NCBI GenBank assembly: GCA_048267165.1
Contig: JBLWYD010000137.1
Span: 1-5,810, forward strand
DNA from: PGYR01 sp048267165
GTDB lineage: Bacteria > Bacteroidota > Ignavibacteria > Kapaibacteriales > UBA2268
Direction: 5' to 3'
Length of the DNA stretch: 5,810 nt
Shown: in pieces, positions 1 through 5,810 of the stretch
How the letters are laid out: every line of letters starts with the position of its first letter
Position numbering within the stretch: position 1 is the stretch's first letter
The notes under the pieces: generated by a model
Seen by the model: the letters and a program-made list of their open reading frames with translations, nothing else
Database searches by the model: none
Told to the model about the DNA's origin: nothing
Made by a program: the position numbers and the translations under genes

Positions 1-376
1 GAACTTGATTTAATGTTGGAATGTTACTAACATCTAATTGGGTTATTTGGTTATCTGCACAATGTAATCGTGTTAAATTAGTGTTATTACTAACGTCTAA
101 AGATGTTAGGCTATTTGAATACACCTCTAAAATGGTAATATTTATAAAGGCTTCAATTCCTGTTAAATCTGTAATTCCAAGTCCTGTTGCCGATATAGTT
201 CCTGTAAAAGCCTGTGCTTCAGCTACAGAAATTTCTGAGTCGTTATTGGTGTTAATGGCTGCGTCTGCTAATAAATAGCTTTTAAAATTTGCATCTGGAA
301 TGTTCACGTTTTGGGCCATCGCCGAAAACAAACCTAAACACAAGTAGGTGGAAAATAAGAGTAATTTTTTTTTCAT
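1..376 (-). CDS. Exported leucine-rich-repeat protein, N-terminal part (runs off left edge)
   Basis: This is the first 125 codons of a minus-strand gene, starting at ATG 376-374 and open to the window edge. Residues 1-21 form a clear signal peptide: a lysine-rich start, a hydrophobic core LLLFSTYLCLGLF, and a likely cut after AMA before Gln22. Residues 42-54 read NTNNDSEISVAEA, resembling the EF-hand/dockerin-like loop common in secreted flavobacterial LRR proteins and plausibly binding calcium. From about residue 80, leucine-rich repeats of about 21 residues begin, with units such as LTSLDVSNNTNLTRLHC and ITQLDVSN. Family knowledge suggests a secreted or surface protein that often ends in a type IX secretion sorting domain, but that end is outside the window. 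It has its own promoter-like element and a perfect 21-bp-period direct repeat upstream, so it is a likely target of the LytTR regulator encoded nearby. The codons after ATG contain a run of nine A. Exact role and ligand are unknown. Confidence 0.9.
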   Translation of the reverse strand, partial: MKKKLLLFSTYLCLGLFSAMAQNVNIPDANFKSYLLADAAINTNNDSEISVAEAQAFTGTISATGLGITDLTGIEAFINITILEVYSNSLTSLDVSNNTNLTRLHCADNQITQLDVSNIPTLNQV

Positions 377-401
377 TGTAGTTGAGATTAATATTCAACA
401 A

Positions 402-431
402 CAAAATAACTTCATTTTTAAAGGTTTTCAA
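402..431 (-). promoter_or_regulatory. Putative Bacteroidota-type promoter of the LRR gene
   Basis: On the minus strand TTG (431-429) is followed after 19 bp by TTATTTTG (409-402). The latter matches the Bacteroidota -7 consensus TAnnTTTG at five of six defined positions. Transcription would start near 396, giving a short leader of about 20 nt before ATG 376 with no Shine-Dalgarno sequence, as is normal in this phylum. It lies directly downstream of the 21-bp direct repeat at 440-470. The call rests on motif resemblance and on the same spacing at two other promoters in the window. Confidence 0.5.
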
Positions 432-439
432 TGTGCTTT

Positions 440-470
440 TTTCTGAATAGGTCTAATTTCTTTCTGAATA
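440..470 (-). promoter_or_regulatory. Perfect 21-bp-period direct repeat, candidate LytTR operator
   Basis: The 10-mer TATTCAGAAA (minus strand) occurs at 470-461 and again at 449-440, identical in all ten bases, with an 11-bp spacer. The starts are exactly 21 bp apart, two helical turns, so both copies face the same side of the DNA. LytTR regulators are known to bind such paired direct repeats (for example AgrA, ComE and YpdB, with 21-22 bp periods). The site ends 30 bp before the -7-like element, a typical position for an activator. Similar pairs lie at 1848-1878 and 5625-5655. Binding by the regulator in this window is inferred. Confidence 0.6.
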
Positions 471-504
471 AATAATAAAGATTATTCTTACTTTTTAAAT
501 CAAA

Positions 505-534
505 TAAAAAAGCCTGCTTAAATAAGCAGACTTT
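505..534 (-). terminator. Intrinsic terminator of the 407-aa protein gene
   Basis: Positions 509-519 and 524-534 form an 11-bp stem around a 4-base loop. One pair (513 with 530) is C-A on the plus-strand transcript but a G-U wobble on the minus-strand transcript. The U-rich tail (complement of 505-511) also follows in the minus direction. The hairpin is therefore oriented to stop leftward transcription, about 28 bp after the stop codon of the 407-aa protein. It separates that gene from the LRR gene's promoter region. Confidence 0.8.
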
Positions 535-562
535 AAAAATTATGATTAATAGCGTATATTAA

Positions 563-1786
563 TTATTCGCAGTTCATTTTTTGTCCGTAAGGCATTTGTC
601 CGTGAATAACACCTCCAAATTGTGAACTGCCATAACCACTTCCATTGTACTGTTGCTTGATTAAAAAACCTTGTAAATAGCAGTCGTTATTTTTATTTTT
701 CTCCGTAAAAGCCCCTTTAATCCAACGGTATAAAATACGACCTGTATACTTGTTTTTTACAATACTCCAGTCGTTAGATTCTATGTTTAGTTTTAGAAGT
801 TTTGCACCATCTTTTGCAATGGTTTTAGATACATTTTCTTTAGCAAAACTCACTAATGAAGCATTACTATTCATGCTACCTGCTTTTGGCATCTTTATAG
901 CATCCATGGTTGATTTTGCAGCAGCATCATAATTTGCTTTTAACGTGGCTTCAAATTCTTTTACAATTGGCTTCGCTTTTTCTAACCACTCTAAATGAAA
1001 TTGTTGATCGCCTTTACCTATTACGTTTAGAATAGTAATATCTTTTTCATGCATATACGATGGTACGTTAAATGCATGTCCGCCTTGATGCGATGCGGCA
1101 TAAATAACAAATATATCGTCTGCAATTAACATGCCTCTTACTAAAATTGGCATACCTGTACCAAGCCCTAAAGTTTGCGATCGGTCTGCTCCAAATTTGG
1201 TTGTAAACATTCCTGAAACCAACTCGTAACCTATGAAACCTTTTGGTGACATGGCGACTAGTTCTGGTGTTGTTAAAAAGCGTAACCATGAATATTCTGG
1301 ATCCTGCGCTGGTAATATATCTACATTATCACCCCTGTCTGTCATCTGACGTCTTATTTTTACACGATCAACACCAACTGCACTCATACCTTTTGTCATT
1401 GCAAATGGATATGACATGTATAAAAACTCATCACTTACTGTATTAGCTGGTTTAGGCTTATTTGCTTCGGCTTCTTGTTGTTTTTTTTCAAGATACTTTT
1501 GATAGTATAAATCTTGCTTTGCCTGGTCGTTTGGATATTTTTTGGCTAATTCTGCTTTAAATTCTTCATCGGTATACTCTGTTTTTGATGCATCTTGATT
1601 TGATGTTGAAGAACTGCCAACCATTCCTGAAGCATTTTCAGATTTTGAAGATGAACTGCTACTTTCTTTTTTATCTAACTTCTTCTCTACCGCAGCTTTG
1701 GCTTTCTTCTTTAGCATTTTACCAAATTGGGCATTAGATGTATTGTAGCATAATGCTAAAACGAATAATAGAATTATTTTTTTCAT
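563..1786 (-). CDS. Exported 407-aa protein of unknown function
   Basis: I do not recognise the family. The start at ATG 1786 is supported by a good signal peptide: MKKIILLFVLALCY, with a likely cut after SNA19 before Gln20. There is no lipobox, so it should be periplasmic or secreted rather than a lipoprotein. The mature N-terminus is Lys/Ala-rich (FGKMLKKKAKAAVEKKLDKK, residues 21-40), followed by a run of six serines (42-47) and a Ser/Lys/Asn-rich linker. A charged, probably helical segment lies at about 70-108. Residues 115-400 look globular and contain WSIVKNKYTGRILYRWIKG (340-358), resembling a W..v.N..tG.i..R segment. Apart from the signal peptide, the only cysteines are Cys369 and Cys406, which could form a disulfide near the C-terminus. 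The gene lies 114 bp after the response regulator gene with no obvious terminator between them. It has its own candidate LytTR operator and promoter, so it is a likely output of that system. Function is unassigned. Confidence 0.93.
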   Translation of the reverse strand: MKKIILLFVLALCYNTSNAQFGKMLKKKAKAAVEKKLDKKESSSSSSKSENASGMVGSSSTSNQDASKTEYTDEEFKAELAKKYPNDQAKQDLYYQKYLEKKQQEAEANKPKPANTVSDEFLYMSYPFAMTKGMSAVGVDRVKIRRQMTDRGDNVDILPAQDPEYSWLRFLTTPELVAMSPKGFIGYELVSGMFTTKFGADRSQTLGLGTGMPILVRGMLIADDIFVIYAASHQGGHAFNVPSYMHEKDITILNVIGKGDQQFHLEWLEKAKPIVKEFEATLKANYDAAAKSTMDAIKMPKAGSMNSNASLVSFAKENVSKTIAKDGAKLLKLNIESNDWSIVKNKYTGRILYRWIKGAFTEKNKNNDCYLQGFLIKQQYNGSGYGSSQFGGVIHGQMPYGQKMNCE

Positions 1787-1809
1787 AAGAATTGTGTTTA
1801 TATAGACTT

Positions 1810-1839
1810 CAAAAGAAGTAATTCAACTACCATTCTTAA
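1810..1839 (-). promoter_or_regulatory. Putative promoter of the 407-aa protein gene
   Basis: TTCTTTTG on the minus strand (1817-1810) matches five of six defined positions of TAnnTTTG. TTA at 1839-1837 occupies the place of the -33 TTG, 19 bp upstream. The weak -33 fits an activator-dependent promoter. The distance from the upstream repeat (promoter-side edge 1848) to this element is 30 bp, the same as at the LRR gene. A transcript from near 1804 would have a leader of about 18 nt. This is a motif-and-spacing call, weaker than the repeat itself. Confidence 0.4.
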
Positions 1840-1847
1840 TAGTGATT

Positions 1848-1878
1848 TTTCTAAAGCTGTAGATTTTTTTTCTGAATG
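1848..1878 (-). promoter_or_regulatory. Imperfect 21-bp-period direct repeat, candidate LytTR operator
   Basis: On the minus strand CATTCAGAAA (1878-1869) is followed by GCTTTAGAAA (1857-1848). The starts are exactly 21 bp apart and seven of ten positions are identical, including the whole AGAAA end. The upstream half-site shares nine of ten bases with the perfect repeat before the LRR gene. The pair lies between the regulator's stop codon and the 407-aa protein gene, ending 30 bp before a -7-like element. A run of A follows the upstream half-site and could bend the DNA. Confidence 0.55.
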
Positions 1879-1900
1879 AAAACCAAATTTTAAGCTAATA

Positions 1901-2653
1901 TCACAAAAACGTTTCCCTAATGACTTCTAAAAACTGATCGCGTTTAGATTTTGAAATAGGTATTCTTTTTGTATTCGTCATCAATAGATAATCGCCATCA
2001 TCTTTTACCAATTCGTCCACGTATTTTAGGTTGATTAAATAGGAACGATGACATTTAAAGAACATGGTGTTGTGCTCAAGTTGCTCTACAAAATGCTTTA
2101 AGGGTTTACAAATGGTTTTTTGTTTGCCATCAATAAGTTGCACGTTGGTATACATACCATCAGCTTCAAAATAGACGATATTATTATGCGATGCGAACAT
2201 AATTCCTTTAGGAATTTCTAAAGCAATTTTATCCATGGATAGTTGCTTTAACGAGTCGCGTAACTTGTTAAGTTGGTCGTTTAAATTGTTGGCTTTTATG
2301 GCTTCTTCAGCTTTTGTTACTGCTTCTTTTAACTCATTTGTATCTACTGGTTTTAACAAATAATCTACTGCTGATAATTTGAAAGCTTCAATCGCATATT
2401 GGTTGTATGCCGTAACGAAAATGATTTTAAAATCAATCTGATTTGGAAAGTATTCTAAAATGTCTAATCCAGACTGATTTGGCATTTCAATATCTAAAAA
2501 GACAACATCAGGTTTACTGGTTTTAATCAAATCGACACCAGATGCTAAATCTTGCGCTTCTTCAATGCTAGTAATACTTGCGCAATGTTCGGTTAGCAAG
2601 TTTGATAGTAAATGTCTAGCGCGTTTTTCGTCGTCTATAATTATCGCTTTCAT
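1901..2653 (-). CDS. LytTR-family response regulator transcription factor
   Basis: This 250-aa protein is full length for a LytR/AlgR-type regulator. Residues 1-115 form a receiver domain: acidic pair Asp7-Asp8, phosphoacceptor Asp54 in VVFLDIEMP, switch Thr81 in FVTAYNQYA, and Lys101 in YLLKP. A helical linker of about 25 residues (115-140) leads to a LytTR DNA-binding domain (about 143-250). Recognisable LytTR segments are IVYFEADGMYT (159-169), FFKCHRSYLINLKYV (198-212) and RIPISKSKRDQF (230-241). All residues needed for phosphorylation are present. The start codon lies 3 bp after the kinase stop codon, so the two are almost certainly co-transcribed and translationally coupled as a cognate pair. 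LytTR domains bind paired direct repeats about 21 bp apart, and three such pairs occur in this window, one upstream of its own operon. The family call is firm; the target set is inferred. Confidence 0.97.
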   Translation of the reverse strand: MKAIIIDDEKRARHLLSNLLTEHCASITSIEEAQDLASGVDLIKTSKPDVVFLDIEMPNQSGLDILEYFPNQIDFKIIFVTAYNQYAIEAFKLSAVDYLLKPVDTNELKEAVTKAEEAIKANNLNDQLNKLRDSLKQLSMDKIALEIPKGIMFASHNNIVYFEADGMYTNVQLIDGKQKTICKPLKHFVEQLEHNTMFFKCHRSYLINLKYVDELVKDDGDYLLMTNTKRIPISKSKRDQFLEVIRETFL

Positions 2654-2656
2654 ATC

Positions 2657-5569
2657 TTAATGTATTGGCATGGTGATGACCACTTTTGTACCTGCAGGGA
2701 CGTCGTTCTCGTCATACAAATCGGTTGTAGTTATGGCTATATCACGTTTTAATTTGTTTTTATAAAGATGCACACGTTCTTCATTAGCTTTAGTAGCAAA
2801 CGGTTTGTGTTGTTGGTTTGGTCGTTTTAATTTTTCGGATTGTGCGCGACCAATTCCGTTATCTTCAACCGTAATTTCTAATTTATTTTGTTGAATAATT
2901 TTCGCTTCAATATGTAATTTTCGGTCGTTTAATTTGTGTAATAATCCGTGTTTTAAAGCATTTTCAACATAAGGCTGAATAAATAACGACGGTACTTTTA
3001 TCTGTTTTGTCTTCAATTGATTATCAACCGAAATAGTATATTCCAATTCGTCTTCAAAACGCACTTTTTCTAATTCTAAATATAGTTTTAAAGCGTTTAA
3101 TTCCTCTTCTAAAGTAATTTCGTTTTGCTGACTGTAATCTAAATACATGCGGATTAATCGGCTAAACTTTACTAAATACGAGCTTGCTAATACCTTTTCA
3201 TTCGATACAATATAATCTTGAATGGAATTTAAAGCATTGAATATAAAATGCGGATTCATTTGCGAACGTAGATTTTCCAATCTTAAGTTCGTGATTTTTT
3301 TATCCATTAAAATTTTATCAATTTCTGTAATACGTTGAGCTTCTTTTTGTTGCAATCTCCATCTAAAGTACAGCCAAATTAACCCAAAAATTGTGAGTAC
3401 AACTAAACCATAAAACCAGTAGGTTTCCCAAAATGGTTTTGCAATACTAAAGGTAATTGGTGCGGCATACACCGGATTTTTAGCACTGATATTTTGCGCC
3501 TTAAGTTCTAATGTGTATGTGCCACTAGCTAAACTATTGAAATTAATAAAGTGCGTATTTAATGGTATACTTTGCCAATTGGAATCGATCTGCTTTACAC
3601 GGTAGCGATAATTGACATGTCGGTTAGATTGAAAACCATTAGAATTGAATGTCAGTCCTATTTTATTAAAATTATAAGGCAATTTATAATGGCTTTGCAC
3701 TAAAGTATCCCGATCATTTATTGTAACCGACCCTATGCTAATATCTGATGTTTTATAGGTTTTAAATAAATTTTTCGACTTAGGAAGCAAATAAATTAAT
3801 TTGGGTAGCGTAACTACAACTTGATCTTCTAGTATCAAAAAATCGTTTACTGCTAGATTTAATCCATCTTGAGCACTAAGTAGTTTAAGAGACTTGTCTG
3901 TTAATTGATATTGAAATAAGCCTCCATCTGTAGAAATCCATAATATGTTACCATCGTGGTACATGTTGTTAATTTGAAGACCGTCTGGCAGATTTATTTC
4001 AAATTTTTCTAATTGATCGTTCTCAAATTTAAGTAAACCATTATGTTGTGTAGCGAACCAAACCGCAGATTCACTTTTGGTTATAGTATTTACTAATAGA
4101 CTTTTGGATTTGTATTTTAATTCTAAGGAATCAAAATTATTAGTATCGTATACATATAACCCTTCTATATAAGAGACAAATAATTGCTTGCCTAAAACTG
4201 CTGAAGCTTTTACCCGACTTTCTTTTAATATCTTTTCTACAGGGTTATTAAAGGGATCTTTATATACTATACCTTGTCGATAATTACCATAAAACAGGGT
4301 ACTATTATCTATTTTAGACAATGCTTTAGCGACTGAAAACCTATTGTCTACATGAGTGAATTGATAGGATTTTAAATCGACAATAATAGATCCTGAAGCA
4401 TTAACACTCACTACTAATTGTGCTTTATTAGTATCATAAAAAAGTTTTCCAATAATGTTTTTACTCGGTAATTGTAGTGTTTTTTCGAGTTGATTTTTAT
4501 TATAAAATAGTAATTTTCCATTATTAGTTCCTAGTACAAACCTATTACCATCTAATCCTATTGATGCTGTAACTTTAGCATTTATATAATCTAAATTTAC
4601 TTGCCTAATATTAAGATTAGGCGAAACTAATACACCATTATTTAAGGTTGCGAACCAATAATTCTGATTAAAATCTTCCACTACATCTGTAATAGATTCC
4701 GACTTAAAAAATTGTTCTTTAAAATGTAATTGTCCCTCCTCATACTTATATACAAAGACACCAGCCGTTGTTAAAAACCAATACTCATTATTAAAACTTA
4801 AAAGATTATAAATGGTTTGGGACTTTAAGTGCTTGGGTGTGATTAGTTTCTTTAGGGAATCATCTGATTTATTTATTAGATATAATAAATTACGATTGTC
4901 TCTTTTATAAGTTAAAAACACATGGGTTTTAAAGGCAAATAACTTAGGAGATTGTATATATTCTAAACCCTCAATATTAAATAACAATTTAGTCTCAGTG
5001 CCATTAATTTTATAGACTCTGTGATTTGTAATTTGGTTCTCATTATTCACCACAAATACATAATCGCTGTCTTTACTATTAGCATTACTTATGCAAAAGC
5101 CATCAAACACTTTCGTAATTTTTTTAGTGCTTTTATGAATATCATAAATACCCTTAACGGTAAACAATCGGATATGATTTTTTAAAATTGTATAAGCAGC
5201 TAACTGTCCCTTTACTAAATCGCTTGCGTCATAAAACAACTTTAGTTTATTATTTTCCGCATAGAAAATTTGGCCATAGATGTTATTACACCATACGATG
5301 TTATCAACATCAAACTTTAATTGAAATAGAGAATTAGATTTTTGATCAGGGTGACTAAAACGTTGATATGATTTGCCGTTGTACCGGAACAAGCCTTTAT
5401 CCGCCGCTAACCATATATAGTTATCCTTATCTTCGAGTATATCATAAAATTCTACATCGGGTAATGTGGACACCTCAGACATATTTTCATATACTGGATT
5501 TTGAGCATATACAATGCACTCCATTAAAAATAAAGCCATTGCAACTATATATGTTTTATAATGAGACAT
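2657..5569 (-). CDS. Membrane sensor histidine kinase with periplasmic propeller, Y_Y_Y and LytS-type kinase domains
   Basis: This 970-aa inner-membrane kinase should autophosphorylate on His and pass phosphate to the adjacent LytTR regulator. Residues 1-22 are a signal peptide (cut after VYA, before Gln23). Residues 25-600 carry two-component-propeller repeats, for example IWLAADKGLFRYNG (52-65), YWFATLNNGVLV (304-315), VWFATQHNGLLKF (503-515) and LWISTDGGLFQY (543-554). A Y_Y_Y domain follows (about 645-705: NYRYRVKQIDSNW, ASGTYTLELKAQN). One membrane helix lies at about 715-735 and a coiled stretch at 736-768. The His_kinase domain (PF06580 type) has its phosphoacceptor His774 in MNPHFIFNALNSIQ. 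The ATPase has an N box with Asn870 (FIQPYVENALKHG), a G1 box VEDNGIGR (901-908) and a terminal GTKVVITMP. It is not a hybrid kinase: no receiver or AraC domain is attached, and the receiver is in the next gene. An in-frame TGA six codons before ATG 5569 rules out a longer form. The stimulus is unknown. Confidence 0.96.
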   Translation of the reverse strand: MSHYKTYIVAMALFLMECIVYAQNPVYENMSEVSTLPDVEFYDILEDKDNYIWLAADKGLFRYNGKSYQRFSHPDQKSNSLFQLKFDVDNIVWCNNIYGQIFYAENNKLKLFYDASDLVKGQLAAYTILKNHIRLFTVKGIYDIHKSTKKITKVFDGFCISNANSKDSDYVFVVNNENQITNHRVYKINGTETKLLFNIEGLEYIQSPKLFAFKTHVFLTYKRDNRNLLYLINKSDDSLKKLITPKHLKSQTIYNLLSFNNEYWFLTTAGVFVYKYEEGQLHFKEQFFKSESITDVVEDFNQNYWFATLNNGVLVSPNLNIRQVNLDYINAKVTASIGLDGNRFVLGTNNGKLLFYNKNQLEKTLQLPSKNIIGKLFYDTNKAQLVVSVNASGSIIVDLKSYQFTHVDNRFSVAKALSKIDNSTLFYGNYRQGIVYKDPFNNPVEKILKESRVKASAVLGKQLFVSYIEGLYVYDTNNFDSLELKYKSKSLLVNTITKSESAVWFATQHNGLLKFENDQLEKFEINLPDGLQINNMYHDGNILWISTDGGLFQYQLTDKSLKLLSAQDGLNLAVNDFLILEDQVVVTLPKLIYLLPKSKNLFKTYKTSDISIGSVTINDRDTLVQSHYKLPYNFNKIGLTFNSNGFQSNRHVNYRYRVKQIDSNWQSIPLNTHFINFNSLASGTYTLELKAQNISAKNPVYAAPITFSIAKPFWETYWFYGLVVLTIFGLIWLYFRWRLQQKEAQRITEIDKILMDKKITNLRLENLRSQMNPHFIFNALNSIQDYIVSNEKVLASSYLVKFSRLIRMYLDYSQQNEITLEEELNALKLYLELEKVRFEDELEYTISVDNQLKTKQIKVPSLFIQPYVENALKHGLLHKLNDRKLHIEAKIIQQNKLEITVEDNGIGRAQSEKLKRPNQQHKPFATKANEERVHLYKNKLKRDIAITTTDLYDENDVPAGTKVVITMPIH

Positions 5570-5587
5570 AAAGTGGTACAGGATTCA

Positions 5588-5595
5588 CAAACTTA
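5588..5595 (-). promoter_or_regulatory. -7 promoter element of the kinase/regulator operon
   Basis: TAAGTTTG on the minus strand is an exact match to the Bacteroidota -7 consensus TAnnTTTG. No good TTG is seen at the -33 position, which suggests dependence on an activator. Transcription from near 5582 would give a leader of about 13 nt before ATG 5569. It sits 29 bp downstream of the candidate operator at 5625-5655. Confidence 0.6.
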
Positions 5596-5624
5596 AATAT
5601 TTAATCATTTTGTAGCCGTCATTT

Positions 5625-5655
5625 TTTCTGTAACAATGTAATTTTTTTCTAAAAA
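5625..5655 (-). promoter_or_regulatory. 21-bp-period direct repeat, candidate LytTR operator for autoregulation
   Basis: On the minus strand TTTTTAGAAA (5655-5646) and GTTACAGAAA (5634-5625) start exactly 21 bp apart. Each contains AGAAA, the best conserved part of the pairs at 440-470 and 1848-1878, and each is followed by A-rich DNA. The pair lies immediately upstream of the sensor kinase/regulator operon, so the regulator may control its own synthesis. It is the most divergent of the three pairs; its support comes from identical period, orientation and near-identical distance to a -7 element. Confidence 0.5.
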
Positions 5656-5688
5656 ACAAAAAACGCCTACATTTCTGTAAGCGTTTTT
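5651..5688 (-). terminator. Intrinsic terminator of the gene entering from the right edge
   Basis: Arms 5659-5670 and 5677-5688 pair around a 6-base loop. The single imperfect pair (5667 with 5680) is C-A on the plus-strand transcript and a G-U wobble on the minus-strand transcript. A long T-rich tract follows in the minus direction (complement of 5651-5663). No plus-strand gene ends nearby, while a minus-strand reading frame stops about 38 bp before it. Its T tract runs into the distal half-site of the candidate operator. Confidence 0.75.
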
Positions 5689-5725
5689 CTTTGTCTCTTA
5701 AAAATTCTTTCCAAAAAGGACTTTA

Positions 5726-5810
5726 CTAACTAATAAAATTAAGAGATAATGGATAGCTAGGTAATTCGCCATTACTCGCTTTTATAGCATTTACTATTGG
5801 CATTACAAGT
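5726..5810 (-). CDS. C-terminal end of an unidentified protein (runs off right edge)
   Basis: The minus strand is open from the right edge to TAG at 5728-5726, encoding a final peptide of 27 residues that ends in ELPSYPLSLNFIS. The other two minus-strand frames stop within the first 40 bases. A minus-oriented hairpin terminator follows at a normal distance, so this is probably a true gene end. The pattern MPIVNAIKASNGE...PLSL vaguely recalls the C-terminus of molybdopterin-binding aldehyde oxidase/xanthine dehydrogenase subunits (P..aNAi...tGk....lPl). The match is far too short to assign a function. The terminator makes it unlikely to be in the kinase operon. Confidence 0.6.
   Translation of the reverse strand, partial: LVMPIVNAIKASNGELPSYPLSLNFIS

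Noticed and set aside
21..278. Plus-strand open frame of 85 codons
   Set aside because: It lies antisense to the LRR gene, has no promoter or homology that I can see, and the minus-strand frame has a signal peptide and clear LRR units.
365..376. Run of nine A after the LRR start codon as a phase-variation tract
   Set aside because: Lys-rich signal-peptide starts in AT-rich flavobacteria routinely give such runs (the 407-aa gene also begins with one), and nothing else points to slippage control.
1879..1900. Possible terminator after the response regulator gene
   Set aside because: No stable stem with a T tract could be formed in the minus direction between the stop codon and the operator.
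2657..5569. Hybrid two-component system (kinase, receiver and DNA-binding domain in one protein)
   Set aside because: The propeller and Y_Y_Y sensor resembles that of Bacteroides hybrid systems, but the protein ends after the ATPase domain and the receiver is in the separate LytTR gene.
5368..5571. Plus-strand open frame of 67 codons at the start of the kinase gene
   Set aside because: It is antisense to the kinase signal peptide and first propeller repeats, and its translation has no recognisable features.

Overview
The window looks like chromosomal DNA from a marine or aquatic flavobacterium (Bacteroidota, probably Flavobacteriaceae). The DNA is AT-rich, Shine-Dalgarno sequences are absent, and the best promoter matches the Bacteroidota -7 consensus TAnnTTTG. 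Exported proteins have short signal peptides ending in Ala-Gln. The sensor kinase is of the periplasmic-propeller/Y_Y_Y/LytS-like type common in this group.

Every supported gene is on the minus strand, so transcription runs from right to left. From the right edge: (1) the last codons of an unidentified gene, followed by a hairpin terminator; (2) a two-gene operon encoding a 970-aa membrane sensor histidine kinase and, 3 bp later, its 250-aa LytTR response regulator; (3) a 407-aa exported protein of unknown function, closed by a second hairpin terminator; (4) the first 125 codons of an exported leucine-rich-repeat protein that runs off the left edge. No gene-free stretch exceeds 300 bp, and there are no RNA genes, mobile elements or CRISPR arrays that I can support.

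The main discovery is regulatory. Each of the three complete intergenic regions carries a pair of direct repeats whose starts are exactly 21 bp apart, in the same orientation and just upstream of a promoter-like element. In the direction of transcription the half-site is close to (Y/T)ATTCAGAAA. The spacing from the promoter-proximal half-site to the -7-like element is 30, 30 and 29 bp. Two direct repeats of about 10 bp with a 21-22 bp period is the known recognition architecture of LytTR-family regulators.

The simplest model is that the kinase senses an unknown periplasmic signal and phosphorylates the regulator at Asp54. The regulator would then activate its own operon and the two exported-protein genes downstream. 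This would be a small self-contained regulon linking a propeller sensor to a 407-aa exported protein and an LRR surface or secreted protein. The repeats, spacing and gene order are read directly from the sequence; the binding and activation are inference.
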